Both the position numbers and the translations under genes were made by a program. This document shows, in pieces, positions 33,204 through 42,411 of a stretch of DNA of 64,000 nucleotides (the first letter of the stretch is position 1; each line of letters begins with the position of its first letter). The DNA is from Pseudomonadota bacterium (GTDB taxonomy: Bacteria > Pseudomonadota > Gammaproteobacteria > Steroidobacterales > Steroidobacteraceae): positions 1 to 64,000 of the forward strand of contig JAFAGC010000080.1 in NCBI GenBank assembly GCA_023423065.1. Reading direction: 5' to 3'. Under the pieces are notes generated by a model. That model saw only the letters and a list, made by a program, of their open reading frames with translations. It was not told the origin of the DNA and ran no database searches.

Positions 33204-35636
33204 CTACTGGGCGGCTGGCCTCAGCGTGAGCTTATGCGCCGCGGGTCCCGGTAGGAATGGCGTCGGTTTGCCGTTCGCCCAGTCCTCGAATCCACTGCGG
33301 TAGAACGGCGACAACGGATGCCCGGAAGGGCCGCCCGGCAATTGCAGGTATCCGTCGGACTCGCGCCCCGGTGAGACCGCGAAACGCTCCGACGCGCCGA
33401 ACGCGCCGCTCTGCACGCGCGGCATGTTGTGATCGCCCGGCAGCTCGAGCGTCGGCATGTCGACCAGGCGCGGCAGCAGCGGCAGCGCGCGCGACAGCGG
33501 ATGACGCACGGAGACCGGTTCGAGGCGGCCATACGTGCAGCTCGCGATCGTTCCGCATTGCTCGAGCAGGACGTCGATCGTCGCGTCCACGCGCGCGAGC
33601 AGGTACGCGCGCCACTCGCCCTCGCTGGGCGGCCCGATCGCGCCCGGCCGCTCCGTGACGAGCCGCCAGCCCGCGGCCTCGAACTGCGCGGGTCTTTGCA
33701 GGTCGGCGCCGCGGCCCATGTGCGCTGCGACGAGCCCTGTCCACAGGCCGTTCAGCGTCTGGCCGCGGAATTCTCGCACCAGGCGGTACCCGACGGAGTC
33801 CGGGCTCGCCTCGGGTTTCCATTCGCTGACCAGCGCACGGAACTCGCGCCGCCGGGGCGCCTCTGCCAGTGCCTTCTCATCGAGGAGGGTGAGCAGCAGG
33901 TCGGCCCAGCGCGCCTGGAACCGCGCGCGCGAATCGAGCTGGACGGCGAGCATGTCGGCCTCGGTCGCAGGATGCGCGAGACCCAGCAACCCATCGCGGA
34001 TCTGCCGCGCACGCGCACCGATGTCGTAGCCACCCGCGCCCACGTCGACCTCGTCGTCGCCGAGCACGGCTTCGAGCGCGCCGTCGACCACGCGATTATT
34101 CGCGGTCCACAGGCGCCCGACCGGTGGATCGGCGAGCCGCGGATGATCGGTCGCGTCGCGGAACTCGAGCGGCCCGAACAACCTGTCCGGCCCGCTGGCG
34201 CGCGGCACGCGGCCTGACAAGGTCCACGCGATGCGTCCGCCGATGTCGCCGAACACGGCGTTCTGTCCCGGAATGCCGATGCCCGGCGCCAGCGCCAGCG
34301 CTTCATCGACCGTGCGCGCACGCTCGAGTCCCAGCAAACCGAAGTTGGTGGCCGCGGGGCGCATCGCGAGCCAGGCGATCTGCAGGCACTCGTCGGCCCC
34401 GAGTCGATGCTCGTCCGCGTCGTCGAGCACGACACCCTCGCCCACATCGGTGTATTCGACCTCGACGTCGGGTTTGCCGCGCACGCGGATCCGTTCGCGG
34501 CGTTTCGAGCGTTCGTCGAATGAACAAGGACCCCAGCGCACATCGGCGAAATCGCCGTAGCTGTTGGTGAAGCCCCAGGCAATGCCGCCGTTCGAGCCGG
34601 CCGCGACTGCCGGCGTACCCGGCAGCGTCACGCCGGTGATGTCGAGCGTGGGCGCCGCGGTGACTCGCAGACGCGCCGGATACCAGACCACCGGCACGCC
34701 GATGTCGAGATGCATGTCGTTGGCGATCAGCGCGACGCCCGACTTGGTATGGATGCCGGCGATCGCCCAGCTGTTGCTGCCCGGCGCCGCCGGCTCGTCG
34801 GTCCGTTCGCCGGACTCGACCCCGGCGGGGGTGGCGGAATCGCCTGCCCCCTCGGCCGCCGGCGAGAAACGCAGCAGCGACGGAAAGGGCCGGGTGAGCA
34901 CGTCGGCACGCCGCCCGCAGGCGGCTTCGATGCAGCGCGCATCCGCACTGTAGTTAGGCGTGTCCCATTCGGAGTGCCCGGCATACACGAACGAAATCAA
35001 TTCGTGCGCGGCCTCCGGCGTGGCGCGGTTCGCGGCCGCGTTCTCGAAGCGGCGGCGCCCGATCTCGCGGCGCAGCGAGTTGTACTGCAGCTGCCACCAC
35101 ATCGAATGAACCACGAGCACCGAGTCTTCCGCCGCCCAGGGCCGCGGTTCGGCGCGCAACAGCAGGTATTCCCAGGGCCGCGCGCGCAATGAAGCGAGTC
35201 CCGCGTTGACGCCGCGCGCGTAGGCCTCGATGACTTCGCGCTCCGCCTCGGGCGCCGCTTCGATCACGCGGCCGGCGACGCGACGGAACGCGAATCGCCG
35301 TGCGCTTTTGTCCTGCGCGAGCGCGACTTCACCGAACAACTCGGACAACTCGCCCGCCGCGAAACGGCGCGACAGGTCCATCTGGAAGAAGCGGTCCTGT
35401 CCGTGCGCGAATCCCGTCGCCCAGGCAAGGTCGGCGCGTGAAGCGGCGGTGATGGTCGGGCGGCCGGCGGCGTCGCGTTCGATCGTCGCGGTATCGGCGG
35501 GGCCGGCGCCGGGCGCGGTGGCCGCGATCTCACCTTCGATCTGCGGCAGCGAGAGCCGCAGCGTCCACCAGCCCGCGGCGAACGCCAGCGCCGCGATGGC
35601 GGCGATGGCGGTCAAAGCCCATCGCAGCCAGCGCAT
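33204..35636 (-). CDS. penicillin acylase family N-terminal-nucleophile hydrolase
   Basis: An Ntn-hydrolase of 810 residues made as a precursor, with a hydrophobic N-terminal anchor or signal (about 5-25). The self-cleaving nucleophile serine is in PGSNSWAIAG, at the start of the would-be beta chain (about residue 290). SADLAWATGFAHGQDRF is typical of the alpha chain, and ANDMHLDI and NGGIAWGFTN are typical of the beta chain. Family members cleave amides such as acyl-homoserine lactones, penicillins or capped peptides. I cannot choose among them. The gene lies 17 bases before moxR on the same strand and three bases after pyk. Confidence 0.9.
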   Translation of the reverse strand: MRWLRWALTAIAAIAALAFAAGWWTLRLSLPQIEGEIAATAPGAGPADTATIERDAAGRPTITAASRADLAWATGFAHGQDRFFQMDLSRRFAAGELSELFGEVALAQDKSARRFAFRRVAGRVIEAAPEAEREVIEAYARGVNAGLASLRARPWEYLLLRAEPRPWAAEDSVLVVHSMWWQLQYNSLRREIGRRRFENAAANRATPEAAHELISFVYAGHSEWDTPNYSADARCIEAACGRRADVLTRPFPSLLRFSPAAEGAGDSATPAGVESGERTDEPAAPGSNSWAIAGIHTKSGVALIANDMHLDIGVPVVWYPARLRVTAAPTLDITGVTLPGTPAVAAGSNGGIAWGFTNSYGDFADVRWGPCSFDERSKRRERIRVRGKPDVEVEYTDVGEGVVLDDADEHRLGADECLQIAWLAMRPAATNFGLLGLERARTVDEALALAPGIGIPGQNAVFGDIGGRIAWTLSGRVPRASGPDRLFGPLEFRDATDHPRLADPPVGRLWTANNRVVDGALEAVLGDDEVDVGAGGYDIGARARQIRDGLLGLAHPATEADMLAVQLDSRARFQARWADLLLTLLDEKALAEAPRRREFRALVSEWKPEASPDSVGYRLVREFRGQTLNGLWTGLVAAHMGRGADLQRPAQFEAAGWRLVTERPGAIGPPSEGEWRAYLLARVDATIDVLLEQCGTIASCTYGRLEPVSVRHPLSRALPLLPRLVDMPTLELPGDHNMPRVQSGAFGASERFAVSPGRESDGYLQLPGGPSGHPLSPFYRSGFEDWANGKPTPFLPGPAAHKLTLRPAAQ

Positions 35637-35639
35637 CGT

Positions 35640-37088
35640 TCAGTCTTGCGGAACGCGCAGGATGGTCATCGCGTTGGTGCCACCCGTAATGCCCGCGAGC
35701 TCTCCCTTGGTGACGATCACGAGGTCGCCTTTTTCCACCAGCTCGAGCTGCAGCAGCATGGTCAGGATCGCCTTGAACAGCTCGGTGGTGCGCACTTCGG
35801 GAATGTCGAAGGGTACCGGGTACACGCCGCGGTACAGCGTGACGCGGCGGCGCGTCGACTCGTGGCGCGTGAATGCGTAGATGGGAATGTCCGCGCGCGA
35901 GCGCGACATCCACAGTGGCGTAGTGCCGGATTCGGTCAGGGCGACGATGGCCCGCACCTTCATGTGGTTGGCGGTGTACATCACCGCCATCGCGATCGCT
36001 TCCTCGGTGCGGTCGACGACGCCTTCGACACGATGACGGATGCGCTGGTGCGTCAGCTGGTACTTCTCCGCACCGTTGATCACTTCTTCCATCGCCTGCA
36101 CGGCCTTGATGGGATGTTTGCCGACGGCGCTTTCCGCCGAGAGCATGACGGCGTCGGTGCCGTCCATGACCGCGTTCGCGACGTCCGAGACCTCGGCGCG
36201 CGTCGGCACCGGGCTCGTGATCATCGATTCCATCATCTGCGTCGCCGTGATCACGACCTTGTTGCGCGTGCGCGCTTCGTGGATGATCGTTTTCTGCAGG
36301 CCGGTGATGGCCGCGTAACCCATTTCGACGCCGAGATCGCCGCGCGCGACCATCACGACGTCGGATGCGTCGATGATCTCGGCCAGGTTGTGGATGGCCT
36401 CGTGGCGCTCGATCTTCGCGCACACGTGACCGTATCCGCCCGCCTCACGCAGCAGCTTGCGCGCGAGGTTCATGTCGGCCGCATCGCGCGCGAACGACAC
36501 CGCGATGTAGTCGCAGCCCTTGCTGGCGATGAACTTGATGTCTTCGCGGTCCTTGTCCGAGAGCGCCGGCGCGGAAATGCCGCCGCCCTTGAGGTTCACA
36601 CCCTTGCGATTGGACAGCTCGCCCCCCGCGATGACCGTCGTGTCGATGCGCGTGCCCGTGACCTTGGTCACCTCGAGCTCGATCAAGCCGTCGTTGAGCA
36701 GCAGGATGTTGCCGGGCTTCACGTCCTTCGGCAGATCCTGGTAGGCGCAGCCAACGACCTGTTCGTTGCCCGCGTTGGGGTCGTGCGCCACATCGAGCGC
36801 GAACGCCTGGCCGTCCTTCAGGTCGACCTTCTTGTTGGTGAAGCTCTCGATGCGGATCTTCGGACCCGCGAGATCCGCGAGGATGCCGACGTAACGCCCC
36901 GCGCGCCGCGCCGCCTCGTGGACCATGTCGATGCGGCGACCGTGCTCCTCGTGTTTGCCGTGCGAGAAGTTCACGCGCGCGACGTCGAGGCCGACGCGGA
37001 CCATTTCGGTCAGGACTTCGATGGAATCGGTGGAGGGCCCAAGGGTCGCGACGATCTTCGTACGCGAGTGCATCTGACGATCTTGCAT
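35640..37088 (-). CDS. pyk: pyruvate kinase
   Basis: Makes pyruvate and ATP from phosphoenolpyruvate and ADP. The 482-residue protein (from ATG 37088; an ATG at 37073 is equally possible) has KIVATLGPS, VGLDVARVNFSHG, the metal and substrate site in AKIERHEAI and MVARGDLGVEM, and TRAEVSDVANAVMDGTDAVMLS. GPKIRI has Lys where K+-dependent enzymes carry Glu, so it should be K+-independent (inference from the family). The order tkt-gapA-pgk-pyk is an established cluster, but here a NIPSNAP gene and repeats lie between pgk and pyk. Confidence 0.95.
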   Translation of the reverse strand: MQDRQMHSRTKIVATLGPSTDSIEVLTEMVRVGLDVARVNFSHGKHEEHGRRIDMVHEAARRAGRYVGILADLAGPKIRIESFTNKKVDLKDGQAFALDVAHDPNAGNEQVVGCAYQDLPKDVKPGNILLLNDGLIELEVTKVTGTRIDTTVIAGGELSNRKGVNLKGGGISAPALSDKDREDIKFIASKGCDYIAVSFARDAADMNLARKLLREAGGYGHVCAKIERHEAIHNLAEIIDASDVVMVARGDLGVEMGYAAITGLQKTIIHEARTRNKVVITATQMMESMITSPVPTRAEVSDVANAVMDGTDAVMLSAESAVGKHPIKAVQAMEEVINGAEKYQLTHQRIRHRVEGVVDRTEEAIAMAVMYTANHMKVRAIVALTESGTTPLWMSRSRADIPIYAFTRHESTRRRVTLYRGVYPVPFDIPEVRTTELFKAILTMLLQLELVEKGDLVIVTKGELAGITGGTNAMTILRVPQD

Positions 37089-37170
37089 AGGGCGCGCATT
37101 CTGCCATGCGTAGTCGGGCCCGTGGCGCATAATCAGCCACGTTTTTCCGTGTTTTCAGGAGGGAAGGAAG

Positions 37171-37590
37171 ATGTCTAGACAGACCTGGCTTGCCTGCGTG
37201 GGCGCGCTCGTCCTCGGTGCATCGACGGCGGCCGGCGCCGCGGACGCACCGGCGAATAGCCGCGTATTCGAGATCCGGACGTATTACACCTTGCCCGGGC
37301 GCCTGGATGCCCTGAACAAGCGCTTCCGTGAGCACACGATGCGGATCTTCGAAAAGCACGGCATGACGAATATCGGTTACTGGACGCCGCAGGACAGTCC
37401 CGCGAAGGAAAACACGCTGATCTACGTGATCTCCCACGCCAGCCGCGAACAGGCGAAGGCCAACTGGGCGGCATTCCTCGCCGACCCCGAGTGGCAGAAG
37501 GTCGCCGAGGAGTCGCAGAAGGACGGGAAGATCGTGGAGAAGATCGAGTCGGTGTTCGTGGACGCGACCGACTACTCGCCACTGAAATAG
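37171..37590 (+). CDS. exported NIPSNAP-family protein
   Basis: A 139-residue protein with a clear signal peptide (ending near AAGAADA) and one NIPSNAP domain: RVFEIRTYYTLPGRLDALNKRFREHTMRIFEKHGM and NIGYWTP. NIPSNAP proteins have a dimeric alpha/beta-barrel (ferredoxin-like) fold and no settled function. An AGGAGGGAAGGAAG ribosome site precedes the ATG. It is alone on the plus strand between pyk and pgk, both on the minus strand, and ends just before the repeat cluster. Confidence 0.88.
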   Translation: MSRQTWLACVGALVLGASTAAGAADAPANSRVFEIRTYYTLPGRLDALNKRFREHTMRIFEKHGMTNIGYWTPQDSPAKENTLIYVISHASREQAKANWAAFLADPEWQKVAEESQKDGKIVEKIESVFVDATDYSPLK

Positions 37591-37597
37591 TGAGTAA

Positions 37598-37637
37598 GGG
37601 GACATTCCCCGTTTTCTATCAAACGGGGACGGACCTC
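37598..37637 (+). repeat. GGGGACATT repeat, copy 1
   Basis: A roughly 40-base element beginning GGGGACATT with a perfect hairpin CCCCGTTT/AAACGGGG (37607-37614 with 37621-37628). It aligns with the element at 45910 with only about five differences and shares its start and right half with the one at 54315. It lies seven bases after the NIPSNAP stop and probably acts as a transcript end. Confidence 0.75.
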
Positions 37638-37648
37638 GGGGTAGCGGG

Positions 37649-37873
37649 ACGTCAAGGGGCTCCGCCTCAGACAGTCTTGCGCCCTCAAGGTCGAGCGCGC
37701 TTCAAAAAAGGAAATGAGGACATTTCCTTTTTTGGCGTTCGGTCGTCGTTCGCTATGCGCCTTTACGTCTGCAAAATCGGGGCGCTGAGAGGCACTACGG
37801 CGGCGCATGGCCGCTCACTCCTCCCCGCTCGACATTCGGGCGCAAGACTGTCTGAGGCGGAGCCCCTTGACGT
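37649..37873. repeat. perfect 36-base inverted repeats enclosing 153 bases
   Basis: Bases 37649-37684 and 37838-37873 are exact reverse complements (36 of 36). The enclosed 153 bases contain a second, A/T-rich palindrome (37704-37733) and no gene. Size and structure resemble a miniature inverted-repeat element or a mobile cassette that lost its transposase. Alternatively a single-copy fold could be involved. I see no clear target-site duplication directly outside the arms. The element lies between the NIPSNAP gene and pgk, where the glycolytic cluster is broken. Confidence 0.8.
37704..37733. terminator. hairpin with A/T tails inside the inverted repeat
   Basis: A 13-bp stem AAAAAAGGAAATG/CATTTCCTTTTTT with loop AGGA. 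It carries a run of A on one side and T on the other, so it could end transcription in both directions. It is inside the 36-base inverted-repeat element. Confidence 0.6.
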
Positions 37874-37914
37874 TTCGTTACGTCGAGATACGCGTCAGTA
37901 GCCAAACAAAGAAA

Positions 37915-37948
37915 AGGCCGCCACTACTTCGTGTAGTAGTGGCGGCCT
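37915..37948 (-). terminator. rho-independent terminator of the tkt-gapA-pgk operon
   Basis: A 14-bp stem AGGCCGCCACTACT/AGTAGTGGCGGCCT with a six-base loop. Read on the minus strand it lies 31 bases after the pgk stop codon and is followed by TTTTCTTTG. Confidence 0.9.
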
Positions 37949-37979
37949 CTGTTGGCTGGGAGGAAGAAAGATCGGCTAG

Positions 37980-39158
37980 CTACTGCTTCGCGCGTTCCTG
38001 CAGCATCGCCACCGCGGGCAGCGTCTTCCCCTCGACGAACTCGAGGAACGCGCCACCACCGGTCGAGATGTACGAGATGCCCTCTTCGACACCGTACTTC
38101 TCGATGGCCGCGAGCGTATCGCCGCCGCCGGCGAGCGAGAACGCGGGCGACTTGGCGATCGACTGCGCGATCGTCTTCGTGCCCTCGCCGAACTGGTCGA
38201 ACTCGAACACGCCCACCGGGCCGTTCCAGATGATCGTGCCCGCGCGCTGCAGCATCTCGCCGAAGCGCTCGGCCGTATCCGGGCCGATGTCGAGGATCAT
38301 CTCGTCGGGACGCACGTCGTGGATCGAACGCACGTCCGCGTGCGCGGTCGCGGCGAATTCCTTCGCGACGACCACGTCGGTCGGCAGCGGGATCTCGGCG
38401 CCGCGCTCCTTGGCCTGCGCCAGGAGCTTCCGCGCGATGTCGTGCATCTCCGCTTCCTGCAGCGACTTGCCGACGTTGATGCCGGTGGCCGCGAGGAAGG
38501 TGTTCGCGATGCCGCCGCCCACGATGAGCTTGTCGACCTTCGCGAGCAGCGCTTCGAGCACCGTGAGCTTGGTCGACACCTTGGAGCCGGCAACGATCGC
38601 GACCATCGGCCGCGCCGGCTTCGCCAGCGCGCGCTCGAGCGCCTCGAGCTCGCCCACGAGCAGCGGACCCGCGCAGGCGACCTTGGCGAACTTGCCGACG
38701 CCGTGCGTCGAGGCCTCGGCGCGGTGCGCCGTGCCGAACGCGTCCATCACGTAGACGTCGCACAGCGAAGCCATCTGCTTCGCGAGGTCTTCCTTGTCCT
38801 TCTTCTCGCCCTTGTTGAACCGCACGTTCTCGAGCAGCACCGCCGTACCGGGCGGCGTGTCGACGCCGGCCAACCAGTCCTTCTTGAGCGACACGGGCTT
38901 GCCCAGCAACTCGGAGATCCGCGCGGCCACCGGCGCGAGCGAGAACTCCTCCTTGTAGACGCCCTCTTCCGGGCGGCCCAGGTGCGAACTCACGAAGACC
39001 TTCGCGCCCTTGTCGAGTGCGAGCTGGATGGTCGGGAGCGACGCGCGGATGCGCGCGTCGCTCGTGACCTTGCCGTCTTCGACCGGAACGTTCAGATCCT
39101 GCCGGATCAGGACCCGCTTGCCGGCGAGGTCCAGATCCGCCATGCGCAACACGTTCAT
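37980..39158 (-). CDS. pgk: phosphoglycerate kinase
   Basis: Makes ATP from 1,3-bisphosphoglycerate and ADP. The 392-residue protein begins MNVLRMADLDLAGKRVLIRQ like E. coli Pgk and has DLNVPV, SSHLGRPEEG, LLENVRFNKGE, the AIVAGSKVSTK hinge and GGGDTLAAIEKYG near the nucleotide site. The ATG at 39158 is supported by the family N-terminus; the longer open frame upstream is inside gapA. It lies eight bases after gapA and ends before a strong terminator. Confidence 0.97.
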   Translation of the reverse strand: MNVLRMADLDLAGKRVLIRQDLNVPVEDGKVTSDARIRASLPTIQLALDKGAKVFVSSHLGRPEEGVYKEEFSLAPVAARISELLGKPVSLKKDWLAGVDTPPGTAVLLENVRFNKGEKKDKEDLAKQMASLCDVYVMDAFGTAHRAEASTHGVGKFAKVACAGPLLVGELEALERALAKPARPMVAIVAGSKVSTKLTVLEALLAKVDKLIVGGGIANTFLAATGINVGKSLQEAEMHDIARKLLAQAKERGAEIPLPTDVVVAKEFAATAHADVRSIHDVRPDEMILDIGPDTAERFGEMLQRAGTIIWNGPVGVFEFDQFGEGTKTIAQSIAKSPAFSLAGGGDTLAAIEKYGVEEGISYISTGGGAFLEFVEGKTLPAVAMLQERAKQ

Positions 39159-39166
39159 GGCGCGAC

Positions 39167-40180
39167 TCAGGACGCCTTGGACCAGGCGACCGTGGTGTCC
39201 AGCATGCGGTTGCTGAAGCCCCACTCGTTGTCGTACCACGAGCACACCTTGACCAGCGTGCCTTCGCTGACGCGCGTCATCGTCGCGTCGTAGGTGGACG
39301 ACGCCGGATCGTGGTTGTAGTCGATCGACACGAGCTGCTTGTCGGTGTACGCGAGCACGCCCTTGAGCGAGCCTTCCGCGGCTTCCTTGATGACCTTGTT
39401 GATCTCGTCGACCGTCGTGGCCTTCTTCGCCACGAACGTGAGGTCGACCAGCGACACGTTGATCGTCGGGATGCGCACGGCGAATCCGTCGAGCTTGCCC
39501 TTGAGCTCCGGCAGAACGAGACCCACGGCCGCGGCCGCACCCGTCTTCGCCGGGATCATCGACATCGTGGCGGAACGCGCGCGGCGGATGTCCTCGTGAT
39601 AGACGTCCGTCAGGCGCTGGTCGTTCGTGTACGCATGGATCGTCGTCATCAAACCACTGACGATGCCGATCTTGTCGTTCAGCACCTTCGCGAGCGGCGC
39701 GAGGCAGTTCGTGGTGCACGACGCGTTCGAGATGACGGTGTGCGAAGCCTTGAGCGTGTTGTGGTTCACGCCGTAGACGACCGTGGCGTCGACGTCCTTG
39801 CCGCCCGGGGCCGAGATGATGACCTTCTTCGCGCCGCCGGCGAGGTGCTTGCCCGCATCCGCCTTCGTGGTGAAGAAGCCGGTCGACTCGTACACGTACT
39901 CGGCGCCGACGGAGGCCCAGTCGATCTTCGACGGGTCGCGCTGCGCGAACACCTTGATCTTGTCGCCGTTCACGACGATGTTGTCGCCTTCGACGCCGAC
40001 GGTGCCCGGGAACTTGCCGTGCGCGGTGTCGTACTGCGTGAGGTGCGCATTCGTCTGCGCGTCGCCGAGGTCGTTGACCGCGACGATCTGGATTTCGTTG
40101 GTGCGCTTCGACTCGTAGAGCGCGCGCAGGATGTTGCGGCCGATGCGTCCGTAACCGTTGATACCTACTTTGATCGCCAT
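39167..40180 (-). CDS. gapA: glyceraldehyde-3-phosphate dehydrogenase
   Basis: Oxidises glyceraldehyde 3-phosphate with NAD and phosphate to 1,3-bisphosphoglycerate. The 337-residue protein has the Rossmann start KVGINGYGRIGRN, the catalytic ISNASCTTNCLAP with the active cysteine, HAYTNDQRLTDVYHEDIRRAR and WYDNEWGFSNR. The Asp-rather-than-basic nucleotide loop (VNDLGD) favours NAD. An AAAGGAACGGGAAAG site precedes the ATG, and pgk follows. Confidence 0.97.
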   Translation of the reverse strand: MAIKVGINGYGRIGRNILRALYESKRTNEIQIVAVNDLGDAQTNAHLTQYDTAHGKFPGTVGVEGDNIVVNGDKIKVFAQRDPSKIDWASVGAEYVYESTGFFTTKADAGKHLAGGAKKVIISAPGGKDVDATVVYGVNHNTLKASHTVISNASCTTNCLAPLAKVLNDKIGIVSGLMTTIHAYTNDQRLTDVYHEDIRRARSATMSMIPAKTGAAAAVGLVLPELKGKLDGFAVRIPTINVSLVDLTFVAKKATTVDEINKVIKEAAEGSLKGVLAYTDKQLVSIDYNHDPASSTYDATMTRVSEGTLVKVCSWYDNEWGFSNRMLDTTVAWSKAS

Positions 40181-40220
40181 CTTTCCCGTTCCTTTTTAAC
40201 GTCTTTACGTCGTAGTCAAA

Positions 40221-42239
40221 TCAAGAAGACAAAAGTTGCTCGACCTGCGCCTTGAGCTCGGCGCTCGTCAATCCGAAATGCTTGAACAGGTCGGGGCCCT
40301 TGCCCGACGCGCCAAACGTGTCGATACCCATGACGCGACCGGCACTGCCGACATAGCGCCACCAGGACTGCGTCGCGCCCGCTTCGACGGCGAGGCGCCG
40401 CGTGACCGAAGCCGGCAACACGCTTTCGCGATACGGCGCGGGCTGCGCGTCGAAGGCCTCGCAGCACGGCATGGAAACCAGTCGCACGCGTTTGCCCGCG
40501 GCCTGCAGTTCCTTCACCGCTTCGGCGGCGAAGCCGACTTCGGAGCCCGTCGCAATGACGATGGCTTCCGGCGGACCGTTGCTGTCGATCAGCACGTAAC
40601 CGCCCTTGCGCAGCGCGACCAGTTGCTCGGGCGTGCGCGTGTGTTGGGGCAGGCCCTGGCGCGTGAAGATCAGCGCGGTCGGGCCATTCTTGCGCTCGAG
40701 CGCCGCGACCCAGGAGGCCGCCGACTCGACCGCGTCGCAGGGACGCCAGATGTGCAGGTTCGGCATCGCGCGCAGGCTGGCGAGATGTTCGATGGGCTGG
40801 TGCGTCGGTCCGTCTTCGCCGAGGCCGATCGAGTCGTGCGTGTAGACCAGCGAGACCGGCAGGTGCTGCAGGGCCGCGAGCCGGACCGCGTTGCGCGCGT
40901 AGTCCGAGAACACGAGGAACGTGCCGCCGTACGGACGGAAGCCGCCGTGTTCGGTGAGGCCGTTCATGATCGCGGTCATGCCGAATTCGCGCACGCCGTA
41001 ATAGACGTAGTTGCCCTTGAAGTTGTCGACCGTGAGGTCGACCGAGTCCTTGCGCTTCGTGTTCACGGAACCCGTGAGGTCCGCAGAGCCGCCGAGCATC
41101 TCGGGTAGTTTGGGGCCGAGCACGTTGAGCGCGACCTGCGAGGACGCGCGCGTCGCCTGCGCGCCGGTCACGGCCGCGCCGGCCGCGAAGGCCGCCTGCA
41201 CGATCTCGTTCCAGTCGGCGGGCAGGTCGCCCTTCATGCGGCGCTCGAACTCCGCGCCTTCGGCGGGGAATTCGCGCTTGTAGCGCTTGTAGATGCGGTT
41301 CCACTTCTTCTCGGCCGCGGCGCCCGCTTCCTTGTGATCCCACGCGGCGCGGATGTCGTCGGGCACGACGAAGGGCGGATGCTCCCAACCCAGCGTCTTG
41401 CGCGCGTTCGCGACTTCCTCGGGACCGAGCGCCTCGCCGTGGGCCGACTTCGTGCCCTGCTTGTTGGGCGCGCCCCAGCCGATGATGGTCTTCGTGCAGA
41501 TCAGCGTCGGCTGATCCTTGCGGGCCCGCGCCTTCTTGATGGCCGCGGCGACCGCGTCGCTGTCGTGACCATCGACGTTCCTGATGACGTGCCAGCCGTA
41601 CGACTCGAAACGCTTCGGCGTGTCGTCGGTGAACCAGCCCGCGACCTTGCCGTCGATCGAGATGCCGTTGTCGTCCCAGAAGCAGATGAGCTTGCCGAGC
41701 TTGAGGTGCCCGGCGAGCGAGGCGGCCTCGTGCGAGACGCCTTCCATGAGACAGCCGTCGCCGAGGAAGCAATACGTGTGGTGATCGACCAGCGCCAGCC
41801 CCTCGCGGTTGTACTGCGCGGCTAACAACTTCTCGGCGAGCGCAAGGCCCACCGCGTTCGCGAAACCCTGGCCGAGCGGACCGGTGGTGGTCTCGATGCC
41901 CATGTCGAGATCGCGCTCGGGATGACCCGCGGTGCGCGCGCCGAGCTGGCGGAAGTTCCTGAGCTCATCGATGCCGACCGGGTAGCCGGACAGATGCAGC
42001 AGGGAATACAGCAGCATCGAGCCGTGGCCGTTCGAGAGCACGAAACGGTCCCGGTTCCACCATCTCGGGTTTCCGGGGTTGTGTTTGAGCACGTCGCGCC
42101 AGAGCACTTCGGCAATATCGGCCATGCCCATCGGCGCCCCGGGATGTCCCGAGTTCGCGGCCTGGACGGCGTCCATCGAAAGCGCACGGATGGCATTGGC
42201 CAGCGTTCGCCGGCTCAGTGAGGGGTTTGTGGTATCCAT
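40221..42239 (-). CDS. tkt: transketolase
   Basis: Thiamine-diphosphate enzyme of the pentose phosphate pathway. The 672-residue protein has RRTLANAIRALSMDAVQAANSGHPGAPMGMAD, GDGCLMEGVSHEAASLAGHL (the ThDP/metal site) and HDSIGLGEDGPTHQP. The length is typical (about 660-670). The ATG at 42239 fits family N-termini; the frame runs upstream without family-like sequence. It begins the tkt-gapA-pgk unit. Confidence 0.96.
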   Translation of the reverse strand: MDTTNPSLSRRTLANAIRALSMDAVQAANSGHPGAPMGMADIAEVLWRDVLKHNPGNPRWWNRDRFVLSNGHGSMLLYSLLHLSGYPVGIDELRNFRQLGARTAGHPERDLDMGIETTTGPLGQGFANAVGLALAEKLLAAQYNREGLALVDHHTYCFLGDGCLMEGVSHEAASLAGHLKLGKLICFWDDNGISIDGKVAGWFTDDTPKRFESYGWHVIRNVDGHDSDAVAAAIKKARARKDQPTLICTKTIIGWGAPNKQGTKSAHGEALGPEEVANARKTLGWEHPPFVVPDDIRAAWDHKEAGAAAEKKWNRIYKRYKREFPAEGAEFERRMKGDLPADWNEIVQAAFAAGAAVTGAQATRASSQVALNVLGPKLPEMLGGSADLTGSVNTKRKDSVDLTVDNFKGNYVYYGVREFGMTAIMNGLTEHGGFRPYGGTFLVFSDYARNAVRLAALQHLPVSLVYTHDSIGLGEDGPTHQPIEHLASLRAMPNLHIWRPCDAVESAASWVAALERKNGPTALIFTRQGLPQHTRTPEQLVALRKGGYVLIDSNGPPEAIVIATGSEVGFAAEAVKELQAAGKRVRLVSMPCCEAFDAQPAPYRESVLPASVTRRLAVEAGATQSWWRYVGSAGRVMGIDTFGASGKGPDLFKHFGLTSAELKAQVEQLLSS

Positions 42240-42411
42240 AAAAGGGCGCGCATTGTCCGCTACGTGGGGGGTGGGGGCAACCCGGAAACGGCGAAAATCG
42301 CCCCCGCGGGCCCGCCCTGTCCGGGGCGCACCATGCCGGCACAGGTGCCGGGCGTTCATTGTCTCGTGGACATCGTCCGCCGGCGCCGCCGCGGGCGTCC
42401 GCAGGGCTCCG
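42240..42411. other. intergenic region upstream of tkt
   Basis: 172 bases with very high GC and several G/C-rich palindromic stretches, holding the promoter of the glycolytic operon. I cannot point to a clear promoter or terminator. Confidence 0.35.

Noticed and set aside
37649..37873. CRISPR array or integron site
   Set aside because: There are two inverted, not direct, repeats and a single spacer, so this is not an array.
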